Assembly (NCBI GenBank): GCA_017165825.1
Contig: CM029387.1
Coordinates: forward strand, 19,759,444-19,823,443
Origin: Hepsetus odoe
Lineage: Eukaryota; Chordata; Actinopteri; Characiformes; Hepsetidae
Direction of reading: 5' to 3'
Length of the DNA stretch: 64,000 nucleotides
Part shown: positions 37,601-48,400 of the stretch, piece by piece
How the letters are laid out: every line of letters starts with the position of its first letter
Position numbering within the stretch: position 1 is the first letter of the stretch
Position numbers and translations under genes: made by a program
Notes under the pieces: generated by a model
What the model saw: the letters and a program-made list of their open reading frames with translations, nothing else
Databases searched by the model: none
Told to the model about the DNA's origin: nothing

Positions 37601-38211
37601 TAATAATAATTAAAAGCACTGATCTTCTGGCCTTTAATTTAGGTCTAATGTCTGTAAGAGGTGAGGCTTTTAGATCGAAGACCAGAGATTTCGATTGGTC
37701 TAAAGTGAGAGATAACAAAGCCACACCTTGACGTCTTGCTCAATGAGCTGGTAATCTATCAGCCCGGGTGTGTCCACCTCCTCCTTCTGTTGGAAGAACA
37801 GAGATGAGCCCGTGTGTTTCCACAGCACTCCCACCCAGGGTTAATCATTCCACACTCCAGCAACAACCTGCTGTAATCTCCAATAATAGTCATACTGGGA
37901 TCACTGCCCTGAGAGTGCAGTGACCCGTATGTCAATATATAAACGTCTGAACTGTATGAATTAGATTTTAGCAATTTCATCCAGAGCAAACGATCAGCCA
38001 AGAGTCTGCAGTCCTGATCCTGAGCTCCTTCCTGGTCCCTTTTACTGAGATGTATGAGGCTGAACCACATTGATGTCAGACTGAGTATTGTCAGACTTTA
38101 CCTTCAGGATGGCAAGGACCAGTTTGCTGAATTCTTTGCTGGTCTCACTAATGAGGTCGTTCTCCAGGTATCGCTCATACGCTGTGGGCCAAAATGAGAG
38201 TGAGTGACCGG

Positions 38212-38245
<34 letters not shown>

Positions 38246-38960
38246 ATGTGTACATCCAATTTTAATGAATCATGGTGAGGACATGCACTGTTTCTTTATT
38301 CTCTCACCCTCCTTGTACGCTACTGTTATGTCTCGGAGCTGCTCCGGAGACCTGGTGCACAACACTTCCAGGAGTGTGTCCTCGTCAGTGCCTAGACCCT
38401 GCATGGCCCCACACACGCACACAAACACACACACACACACACGCCGTCATTTCTAATATGATATTATATATCAGACACATCAGTATATGATCTGCTTCAA
38501 AACATTTATTGAAGTGGGACGGGGGTTATGATTTCATAATTTCAAAGATTTTACAGCATAATTGTTCTCCAGAAGAGTGGGACTTTGGATTATTCAATCA
38601 TTTTTATTCTATTTTTTTTATCCAGAATGATTCAAATTTCATTGGATTTTATGGTTTAGTTCCTTTGCTCACCTCCATGGAGTTTCGAAGGCGATGGGCG
38701 TCGAACTGAGCGGGGGTCATCATCAGGGCCAGCAGCAGCTCCTGCACAGGTCCAGACAGGCCTTTCTTCAGAACTGCAGGCAAATTCTGTGAGGAACGGA
38801 TCCTGTGATTTGTGGGAACAATGTTAGAAATCATTGTGTTTTTTGAATGGAGTGTTTTTACCCTATATGTAAGAGTGCTGTAGGCCACAGCGATGCTCTG
38901 TCTTTGGGCATTGGTCCTGTTTATAAGGATCTTGATCAAGGTCCTCACCTCAACAGCTAG

Positions 38961-39015
<55 letters not shown>

Positions 39016-40624
39016 GTTGAGGAATAAGGAACAAAGATTTTGGCTTTCATGTTCAGTCCAGTTCAGGCAGTTAATTTACACATACACCACTTTCTTGTAC
39101 TTTACGACATCAAAAGTAAATCTGAAGGAAAAGATAACAGAAAAATAAAAGCATAAAGACCCATCCCGTCCTTGTATGACAGTACTTTTGTTGTCCAGTG
39201 CAACATAAATCTGACGAGCATCCAGATCTGGATCAAAAGGCAGAAACGGGCGCACGGTGCCAAGAGTTCCCCACCACATCTGTAATGAAAAGAGTGATTA
39301 AAAGAACAAAGGAATGAACCATGAAGGAATAGCAGCTGAGGATGGACAACAGAGATACAGTTGAGGCCAAAATTATTAGCCCCCCTTATGAAATTAGACA
39401 ACACTCTTGATTTCTCCATGAAAATGACCATTAACAAGTGTTTGTTATTTTGGAAACAAATACACTAAAAAAACAATGTCCACTAAGATCAATTAGGATA
39501 TTTTATTGATACACTGAGTTGAAACAAGAAAGGGCAAAAATGAGACATCCAAAATTATTAGCCCCCTGGCCATTAATAGTCAGTAGTGTACGCTTTCTGA
39601 GCCACAATTGACAACAATCTCTTAGTGTAGTTCTTTACTAGGTTGCCACAGGTCTCCTGAGGGATTTTGGCCCATTCTTCCATTGCAAATAGTTCCAGCT
39701 GGTCCAAATTGCATGGTTTCTGAGCATGGACATTCACTTTGAGCACCCGCCACAGATTCTCAATAGGATTGAGCTCTGGGCTCTGACCTCAGAGCGGGCC
39801 ACTCCAGGATCTTGGTTTTAGTATCCTTGAGGAACTGTTGGACTAATTTCGATGTATGCTTTGGGTCATTGTCTTGTTGGAAGACCCAGCGACGACCTAA
39901 GCCTGGACTACGAACAGATTTCTGCCTATTCTCCCTCAAAACATAATTTTTTCATGATGCCATGCACCCGAGCAAGGCTTTGTTTCAAGGTTTGATTCTT
40001 ACAGAATTTGTCTCCTTGTACTTGGCAATGATGTAACGCACAGCAGATCTAGACACTGTGAATCGCTTGGGAATGGCAGTGTAGCCTTCACCCTTATCAT
40101 GAGCCTCTACTATCTTCTTTCTGAGCTCCAGACTGAGTCCCTTTGTCTTCAGCATGGTGAGTAACAGTATGAACACATGAGAGGGACCCTAACCCTGCCC
40201 TGTTCCTTGGAGTCTTTTTATGCTGATTGAATCTTGCTACGAAGCCGATTGACTGCACAGGTGTGGTTTCAAAGCTGATTGGTTAATTACTGCAGGTGTG
40301 TTTTGAAAGCAAACATTCACATGGGGCTAATATTTTTGACCACCCCATTGTTTACTATATTTGATATAAAGCAAACCTAAAAATGTCTTTTATATTTATA
40401 TTATATTTTTTATATTACAACATGTACCAAAAGCTACTAAATAGCACTGGTGAATGTTTGCTTATATTAAGTTTCATCAATGCTGCAAACATTGGGAAGA
40501 GGATTAGAAAAATGTTGGAACATTTTCCATCATTCCTGGGGGGCTAATAATTTTGGCCTCAACTGTACATACATACCGTCTCTTTGCCTGGATTGTACTC
40601 CACATTGTCCACGGCACTCTCCAT
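34630..40624 (-). CDS. anxa9: Annexin A9-like protein
   Basis: Annexins bind phospholipid membranes through four 70-residue repeats, normally with Ca2+. Twelve exons join in frame: 40577-40624, 39186-39279, 38862-38956, 38673-38786, 38308-38398, 38102-38181, 37727-37786, 37244-37334, 36550-36645, 35823-35881, 35204-35314 and 34630-34692, giving 333 residues (human ANXA9 345). Diagnostic blocks are WGTLGTVRPF near residue 19, IDYQLIEQDVKSLKDAVSG, SVQNTPLYLAQRLQ and the end LALLALCRSEDV. These follow ANXA9 more closely than A1 or A2. Repeat II keeps a canonical GLGTDED Ca2+ loop and a later SETS acidic cap. Repeats I (ALDNKTVEVRTL), III (AVSGRRHDSG) and IV (MKNSVVRGIM, about four residues short) have lost theirs. 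A Tc1 element sits in intron 2. A-type assignment is fairly sure, annexin identity certain. Confidence 0.88.
34712..34941 (-). repeat. SINE family B
   Basis: Reverse-oriented, nearly full copy starting only 20 bases from anxa9's last coding exon, in the last intron. The head reads GGGGCAGCGGTGGCCTAGTG on the minus strand. Confidence 0.8.
35976..36405 (+). mobile_element. RTE-like LINE 3' fragment
   Basis: With frameshifts it encodes VEMAEICTR-type and GFGHVQRRNEEYIRRRMLEL sequence. These resemble the C-terminal end of the reverse transcriptase ORF of an RTE-like LINE common in fish. It ends near GATGCAATGTGGTGATTCAT, close to the usual 3' end of the family. It lies antisense in an anxa9 intron. 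Family naming is from memory of the protein pattern. Confidence 0.6.
38213..38244. repeat. (GT)n microsatellite between anxa9 exons 5 and 6
   Basis: Sixteen GT units, 32 bases upstream (transcript sense) of the exon 38102-38181 acceptor. The transcript reads (CA)n. Confidence 0.85.
38410..38442. repeat. (CA)n tract upstream of anxa9 exon 5
   Basis: Read on the transcript strand it is a (GU)n-rich tract about 12-45 bases before the CATGCAG acceptor of the exon at 38308-38398. Confidence 0.85.
38962..39008. repeat. (CA)n tract abutting anxa9 exon 3 acceptor
   Basis: A 47-base run. On the transcript strand (UG)23 is followed only by UUCUAG before the exon starts, so it occupies the position of the polypyrimidine tract. 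Confidence 0.9.
39358..40565 (-). mobile_element. Decayed Tc1-like DNA transposon with IR/DR ends
   Basis: The ends are inverted copies of CAGTTGAGGCCAAAATTATT followed by AGCCCCC, each flanked by a TA target duplication (39356-39357 and 40566-40567). Inner copies of the CCAAAATTATTAGCCCCCT motif lie at about 39549 and, more diverged, 40322-40345, giving the IR/DR layout of Sleeping Beauty-type elements. On the minus strand 40176-39985 encodes a transposase HTH start (LSLELRKKIVEAHDKGEGYT), and about 39770-39720 encodes SPELNPIENLWRVLK. The length, 1208 bases, and the broken frame show internal loss and no active enzyme. It lies in anxa9 intron 1, between exons 40577-40624 and 39186-39279. 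Confidence 0.9.
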
Positions 40625-40735
40625 GTCTCTGTGCCTACTACAGATTAAAAAAAATTCTGTTAATAGAAAGTATCACACAAAATTAATAGCAGCCAAAGGA
40701 CAGGGGGACTTATGTGCATACTGTACTGAATGACC

Positions 40736-40876
40736 GCTCACTCACTCATTTTCTGAGCCACTTGTCCTGATTAGGGTTATGGGCAGTGCTGGAGTCTATC
40801 CCAGCTCTCACAGGGTGAAAGACAGAGACACACCAGTCCATCACTGGGCCAACATACAGGCTTTCTCTCTCTCTCT

Positions 40877-40915
<39 letters not shown>

Positions 40916-41095
40916 GAGGCGATTTAGCATCTCCAATCCACCTGATGTGCATGTCTTTGGAGAGTGGGAGTAGGCTTAAGGTGTGAACAAACAAATTCCA
41001 CACAGAAAGAACCCAGACTGTCCCGCCTGGGAATCAAACCCAGGACCTTCTTTCTGTGAGGTGGCAGCTAACCAACACCCTTTACTATGATAGCC
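40736..41095 (+). repeat. Repeat family C with CT/CA tract
   Basis: The fullest copy: CTCACTCATTTTCTGAGCCA, CTATCCCAGCTCTCACAGGG, a CT then (CA)n run at 40865-40911, GCATCTCCAATCCACCTGAT and GGGAATCAAACCCAGGACC. It lies in the anxa9 5' UTR intron. Confidence 0.75.
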
Positions 41096-41489
41096 CCAAC
41101 AGTTGTTCCCAAAACCCCCGGAGGGTCACCGTTTTTAAAGGTTATTTTGTCTTTTTTTTGCAGATTAACCCACATTTCTAACTGCTAGCTAAGATTCCAC
41201 CATCTCACGAATTTGTGGTGGATGAAGCCTGGCATTCCTCTGAGTTACATGAAGCACAGCTTCATCTTTTGCACTACTGCAGCGTTATTGTACAGCTTCA
41301 GCACACTTGGAGGAGAACATATACTGCCATTTAATACACTGCTTGTTATTATGCCTGGGTATGCTGCAAAAAGACAAGCTAATTTTGATTAAAAAAATTA
41401 ACCTCACCCTAAACCACCCTCAAACAGAAGAACTATGAGGTCTTATAAAGACTCAAGCAGAAGCAAGAATTGCTCGCAAAACAGGTCAA

Positions 41490-41905
41490 AGTTCAGAACT
41501 GCAGAAAACTCTTTAATACATCCAGGAACTCTCATCTTTGCCTCTCGTCCACACTCCCTAATAATCTGAACTGTTGGTCCCAAGTATTTCAATTCCTCCA
41601 CCTTCACCACCTCTACTCCCTGCATCCTAACCACTCCAGTTTTCTCACTTTCATTCACACTCATGTATTTTGTCTTTGTCCTCCTCAATTTCATTCCTCT
41701 GAACACCCTCAGAGCAAACATTGCATCTGTAGAGCTCTTTCTCGGCATAAAACCATACTGCTGTTCACTGATCATCATCATGCTAATTCGCTGCACTTCC
41801 TGGTTCACTATCCTCACATCATCCAATCTTCTCTCTCTCATTCTCTTCATTCATCAGCCGCTCAAAGTACTCCTTCCATCTGCTCAACACGCTCTGCTAC
41901 TACAT
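41490..41905 (-). mobile_element. RTE-like LINE reverse transcriptase fragment
   Basis: Minus-strand frames give ISEQQYGFMPRKSSTDAMFA and further on KTKYMSVNESEK, VEVVKVEELKYLG and CGREAKMRV. These are landmarks of the RT and downstream region of a fish RTE-like LINE. The central catalytic part is deleted between the first and second landmark, so it is a dead, internally deleted copy. Confidence 0.75.
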
Positions 41906-42865
41906 GCTATTTATACTGCATACACTCCTGAACTTCTGGGTTCCACCACCAGGTTTCCTTATCCTCCCCTTTCTGATGTGACCCTCTCCGTTTATCCAGG
42001 CTTGGGACCAAAGAAATAAAGAAATACTGCTTCACCAAGTCGACTACACGCACACCTTGTTCATGTTATTCGATCATTTCTTTCTTTAATTAAATGCACA
42101 TCATCCGCTTCTTCTTCTCAGCACTGTCCTTCACACTCACTTTCTTCGGACACGTGGTTGAATAAAACGATGTTTAAATAACTGCAAGCACAACACTGAC
42201 GCTTCCATGGTGAGAGAACACGCTTAAAGTGAACGAGTGAGACACGAGATGCTGGGATTTTGTTCACTGCGCCATCTAGCGTGGGTCTCTGAAGCTGGCT
42301 CGTAACCCAAATTTTAGCTCTCGACTCAAAGCAAAAAAACACTGAGAGACGACTCGTATCTCGATAACTCATTAGTTGGGACACTTGTAGGTCAAGGTAC
42401 CACTGTATTTCATAACCAAATGCTTAATGTAGAAATCTAAAATGAAAGGAATGTCATTGGAAGTACAGTTAGTCCACCTTAAAAGTATTTATCAGTAGTG
42501 GAATAAGGTGGAATGATGTTTCTTACTAGGTAATGATGGATTAACCTTGAGGGAACCGTCCCAGTGCCATGAGAGGTACCTTTTATTCCAAGGGTGTAGT
42601 AACTTAAGGCTCTTTTTAAGAAAAAAGTAATATGCCAGTGTAAGTACAATACCAACGTAAGACAATAAAGCAGTTTATGTGGTGAACTAAAACATTAGAA
42701 TTACATAAAACTCAGAAAGTACTTCACTGTGGAGATACAATAAAAGCCAGTTGACAGTAAATGGACACACTGTCTACTCATTACTGGTAACATCTTGGAT
42801 TGATGTTCCATATTTCATATTCCAAATCCCTAAACTGAGACAAATTCCCAAAGCAGGCTACTCAC

Positions 42866-43010
42866 CGTGGAGTTTTTCCGATGTCAGTAGGACACTGCGA
42901 TGTCTCTGAGTGAACGACTGACTCTTGGACCTGATCTGTTGTCTCGTTACGTTTGCTGATAAGGGTGTGATGTAGACTCAGCTGCTGACAAATATTATAC
43001 CTGGACTCCT
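42866..43010 (-). promoter_or_regulatory. Probable non-coding first exon of anxa9
   Basis: A good donor (CTCCACG|GTGAGTAG) at 42865/42866 lies upstream of the ATG exon, which itself has an acceptor TCTGTAG at about 40637. The ~145-base segment contains no ATG on the minus strand. Its upper limit and transcription start are guesses. Confidence 0.4.
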
Positions 43011-43112
43011 CGATGACTGCCCGAGGCGAAAAGGCATGCAAGGCTTGGTCAACGACTGGCTCGTTCAGCTGTTGTATTATTCACTTTATTGTTCTCTGAA
43101 AGGTCTCACAGT

Positions 43113-43367
43113 GGGGCAGCGGTGGCCTAGTGGTGAGGGAGTTGCCCCGCATTGGAAGATTGTGGGTTCAATTCCCTCAAAAGTAGGTTGCCCTGAGGTA
43201 CCCCTGAGCATGGTACCGTCCCCGTCACTGCTCCCCGGGCGCTTTCAATAGCTGCCCACTGCTGCACGGTGTTTGTGTGCATGGGTTAAAAGCAGAGGTC
43301 CAATTTCGTTGTGGTTCATGGTGTGCAGTGCTGTGACCTCGCACTGACAAGGGTTGTCACTTTCACA
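43113..43367 (+). repeat. SINE family B, full copy
   Basis: GGGGCAGCGGTGGCCTAGTG head, body GAGGTACCCCTGAGCATGG, and tail GACAAGGGTTGTCACTTTCA. It is a good reference copy for this family. Confidence 0.85.
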
Positions 43368-44079
43368 GTCAAAACGTTGGACTAGATCCAGCCAATCTAG
43401 ATCTTAAAAAGTTCATCAATGTGTCAAAATTTCTTTGACTATGAAAAGTTTAATAGTGTGTAAATATAGTATATATGCACATTTTAAATAGTCCAAATAT
43501 GGACACTGAACTGCAACTACAGCCCATCATGAATTGCCCATAGGTGTGAGTGTGTGTGTGTGTGTTTGTCTGTGTGTCTGCCCTGTGATGGGCTGGTCAC
43601 CTGTCAAGGGAGTTTCCTCCTTTGTAGGGAGTGACCCTACTCAGGCAAGCAGCTATGAAAATGAGTGAGTTTTTGTCATGTTTCTAAAATTAACAGTGGC
43701 TGCTATTTGAATAATACAGGGCAGCCAACTGGAACAGAGCTCATTTACATATGTCAGTCTCAAAGGCCGGTTAGCACGGAGTTTGGGAAATTTAATCAAT
43801 GATTTAAGAATCTCTAGTGAACAAAACCACCAATCAGCCACAACATTGACACCACCGAGAGGTGAAGTGAGGAAGAGATGAATTCAGGATCAAACTTCAA
43901 AGAGAACTTCTCTAAGGTGTTGGCTTGTCCTCCACGTTTCCAAGTGGTTTTAATGTAATGGCTGATCTGTTTAAGTGGGCCCTTAGGAATAAGAAAAGGA
44001 GGAAAATGGGCTCCTCGATGGCCAGAGGCAGGTGTGGAAGACTGTAGTTCCACATGAAGGTAGAATCATACAAATACTG

Positions 44080-44118
<39 letters not shown>

Positions 44119-44886
44119 GACAGACAAGGACAATGAGTCAAATGGTTGAATAAGTCCTACTGTATATATTTGACCGACACATTACAAACAAGCAGTAAGT
44201 TCAAGTAATAAAAATAATAAAATTACAACAGAAGGTTGTAAAAATTACAAGGTTTACACTTCTTTTTTCATGTTTTTCCTTTTTCAGAACATTCCAAATA
44301 TTTATACAGATACAGATACATAATATATACATAAAAAAATCCTTCTGTGCCCAGTACTGGACAGTTAGTCTAGTCTCTTGTACGCAGTTATTCAGAATGA
44401 AGTAGGGTGAGAGCAAAACCTCGGTTATTGCAGAACTGATGGCTCATCAGAGTCTGAAAGGAGAGGAAAAGCATCTGATGTCCTACGTTTAACAATCACG
44501 CGACCAGGGCCTACACATGATCGCACTTCTCGTCTACTCTATTCAAATAAAGTTTAACAGATCACTAACTGGCAACCCACTTTGGTCTTTTAGTATTCCT
44601 GTTCAGCAGTCATGTGTCATGCTGTCTTACATTTTCCACCCTGTAGAAATGAAGTGTTTGGTCAAATTTGGAACAAATGCAAGTGTTCATGATCCATGTT
44701 CCCAAAAGCATCAATAGTCCAGCGTTTTTACCCTGATTTTCCACATTGCTCAGTTATCCTGGACCGTAATTCTTCATCTTTATGTTTCAGCATCTTCCTC
44801 CTGACTTCTATTATGTTTTTTCGCTTCAAACGGCCACACAGATCCAGACTAGGATGGAAAATCTTTAAATATTCTGTAAAGACCGG
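43368..44886. other. Spacer between anxa9 and arhgef2
   Basis: No exon is seen. It holds a reversed family-C fragment at 43530-43667, a (GT)n run at 44081-44115 and otherwise unremarkable AT-rich sequence. Confidence 0.5.
44081..44115. repeat. (GT)n microsatellite
   Basis: About seventeen GT units followed by ATAGACAGACA. Confidence 0.85.
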
Positions 44887-44892
44887 TTTATT
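44887..44892 (-). terminator. Candidate arhgef2 poly(A) signal AATAAA
   Basis: The minus strand carries AATAAA 530 bases after the arhgef2 stop codon, giving a 3' UTR of about 550 bases. Confidence 0.4.
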
Positions 44893-45421
44893 TACTATAG
44901 TAGGCATTTAAAGGAGCGCTGTCCCGTCATCTTCTGTTACGATGTTTCAGAACGATCTCACCCCTTTTTGCTCTATGATTTGCACACAGTACATAAATTC
45001 AGCCTTCCGGACTTTTTCTTTTCCGTCTCAGTCATTTGCACCATAAAAACAAGACAAACAGAAAAAAAACAATAAAACAGCAGGCAGTAGAAGGCTACAG
45101 ATCATGAGAAGTTATCGATGGAGATATAAATTAGAAACACTTTTAACTTGACATAACACCCCCCCTCCCCCCTCTTTCTCCTTCTTCTTGTATCGAACAG
45201 GAAGGGAAAGCGTCTCGAGTTTAGACGAATGAAATGAGATTCAAGAACCACCTTCAAACGACCTTCATGACTTCTCTCAGCTATACTCATAGCAGGACAT
45301 CTTAAAACACATCCGAGCTTCTGAGATGAACAGAGTGCGGAGTGTAGCGACCGGCAGAGGAGGTCCAGCTCTGCGACTGAGTCCTCGGTGTGTCCAGGGT
45401 TTTTTCGGACCGGGCGGGCCG

Positions 45422-48400
45422 TTAGCTTTGTGCAGTGCCTGATCCGGCCTCGCCGTCCGGAGCCTCAGTCCCACACTCGCTCTCCTCCGGGATGTCCTGC
45501 AGATCTACACACGGAGAAACAGAAGAGCATCGGATTTAAACCAGCTGCAATATCGGTCCATTCGGTCAATTTGACCAGGCCGGTGATTCTTTTACTGGTG
45601 ATGCTGAATGCTGAGTGGTTGGAAGCAGTTTATCTAGCACCTTTATCTTAACCTAAAACATTTGTTCCCATTCCTTTCAGTTAATATGCCTGGTAAAAGA
45701 GCAACGTTTGAAAGATACATTTTTTTTGGCTCCAAGAAAAAGGCTTTTGCACAGAAATATTTTTCTCCATCACCTGCTAATTTAGAGGCTCCAGAGGAAC
45801 ACAGGATAAATGGTGCTGATCATTTTTATTTGCAACACCAGGGAATGATGGGGCTTTTGGTTTCAGTTACAAAATCATTCGTCGTATTAAGTGTAAAATC
45901 ACGAACGCGTGATAAGAAGCTCCTATGAGGGCGTAAAGGAACTGTGAACGACTCTTCATACTTCTCCTGGTGGGTGTTTAGGAGGTGATGTGTGCGTTGC
46001 CAGTCTTCAAAGAGCCGATCACAGAGAGACGGAAGGTTAAATATTGTCAGAGTACAAGGGAAACCCACCCACAGTGTAAACAGAGGGAAGAGACAGGATA
46101 TTACATGCGGACACGCCCAGTGACGAAGGGATAGAAAACGGGAGAGAGGAAAGGGGTGCAAGGGTAAAAAGAGGATTTGCATACAATAGCTGGGTGCTTT
46201 TTAACTTTTAGGGCTTCTGGACCTCACCTCTGGGGCTGTCTGAGCGTGGGGAAATCCGAACCTCTTCCTCTTCTTCAGAATCCTCATCCTCGCTGCCCTC
46301 CTGCACTCCATCTAGCTGGTCTACAGCTTCCTGGCAGGCTAACGGCGCGAGAGGCCCCTGACCTCCATCACTTCCTCTTCTCTGATACGGAGTATTGAAC
46401 AGAGTAAAAGAAGTGCTGTTTTGCAAATTGATTTGGTAAAAAAGGCTGCAATATGCTGCCAGGGATTTTAGAGAGGGTGACCAATCACAGCTGCAGGTCA
46501 GTGTTATTGAGTGCTTTGATAAATCGTAATAATAATAAATAATTTATCAAAATTATGGAGAGGTTTTAGTTTGAAACTATATGAAATGTCACCCGTCGAG
46601 CCCTCACCTGCTGTGTGTTTGCCGTATCTGTGCTGTCCTGTGCGTTGCTGTCACGGCGCGTGCCCATCAGGTCTCTGATCTGCGTCTCCAGCTGTGTCCG
46701 TGACTTCTCGCTGTCCCGCAGTTTGGGTTCCAGGAGGCGCAGTCGCCCCACCTCCTCCTGCAGCAGGGAGAACTGACGCTGCAGCAGGAAATATTCTCCT
46801 GGCCCACCCACACCCTCCAGCAGGGCATCCCGGGACAGAGAGCGGCTCAGCCGGATCGGGGAAGGCCCCATCGAGACGGAGGTCGGGGTAGATGGAGTCG
46901 AGCCTGGGGTGGAACTGTCTCGTAGACACAGCTCTAGAATAGAGTCCTGCCGGATAACAGAAGCCTAGACAGACAGAAGGAGGAAAACTGAATTTAAACA
47001 GAAATTCTGCAGGGTTCTGGCTGAAGATAAGCTGATAACTGAAGACACACAGGGCTAAAATGCATTGACCTGATTTTTTTTTTTTAGTGTACCATTTTGT
47101 ACAAACCATATGCAAATGTTTTTTTCCCCCCCCAAGAAAATCTAATATTTTGGGTTTCTCATTAAAAGAAAACACTTTTACTACATGGATGCACGGAAAT
47201 ATGCCATATTTAGCAAACTGTAGTGAAAAATGTCTATATCCTGAACTTAACATAATGGGAAAAAATATTCAATCCAAAAAGTGCCATAACAAGCCCATTT
47301 TTTCATTAGATTTTTTTTTATTCAGCAGGAAAGCAGTTAAATATCTCAGTAGAGGATGTGCACGTATCTGCATTTAGAAAAACAACAGCATGAGTCATTT
47401 GACCAGCAGATGCTTTAAGTGGGAGATGCGAAAACATTTTTTTCCATTAACGGTCATTTCTTTTTTAATACTTTGCTCTGGTAAAGAATTCTAATGACTC
47501 AAATTTGAAACACAAAGCTGAAATGTCGATTTACTCACAGTTGTTTCACATTAGGAGAGCAAAAAAATCCAGAATGTGAGGAGAGAGCGAGATAAAGAGC
47601 TAAACTCTAAATGCGGACTGTTCGTGGACTGACCTGTAGTGCATGGAGATGAGTGCTGAGGTTGACGAGTCTTTGGTATACTTCCTAAAACACAACACAA
47701 TGGTATAGAGTTAGTTTTCCCAGTTTCCTGTTGAAGGCTTTATTTTGGGTAAAGGATGTTCTGCAAACTAATCCCCACCTCGTTGGGAGTCCTGTCCTGC
47801 AGCTGGTTTCCGTTTTTGTCCTGCAGGAAGGATATATTTGAGAATTTTTAAAAATATAGATTTTTAATAAGTGGGTAGACCCTCTAGTGCTGGAATCTCC
47901 TGCTATGTGAATTCTCTTTAGTCTAGAAGAGACTGTATTTTGTACACAAGCCCTAAATCTTACTTTTTGTGATGGGCTGCTCCCATCGTGAGTTCCATTA
48001 ACCGAAACCGTCTCTCCGTCTGTGTTTAAGGGAAGAGGAAAGGTGTGGAAACATGAGTTTGTCTGCGTAAGGTCTTGTTTTAAAGACTAAAAAAAATGAT
48101 CAATCATCTGAATACTTACTGCTTACTGGTGCCCCTGTGTGATTCTGGACATTATTGGGACAGCAGGACTGAGGAAGTTCGATGCTGGAGCCCAGGAGAA
48201 GTTCACTCAATCTGTCCACTGGTTTGAGACACAGAAAAATCAAGATGCCTTTAAACTTTTAGAAAAGTGAAGCTCTTTTGACCATTTCTTTGGGCAACAG
48301 TGAGATACATGGGCCAGTGCGTTTCAGAATACTGATCAACTCAACATGGTTTGAAATGACTGATGATTTTGGGGTGCAGCTCAATGCAGGTGGTTATAAG

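Noticed and set aside
38991..39050. Sense-strand start of an alternative anxa9 exon next to the CA tract
   Set aside because: The only open frame there translates the (GT)n repeat. Exon 3 with its TAG acceptor already accounts for the coding sequence.
46651..47253. 200-codon minus-strand frame over an arhgef2 exon
   Set aside because: It is a shadow in another frame of the exon 46608-46964 plus intron sequence.
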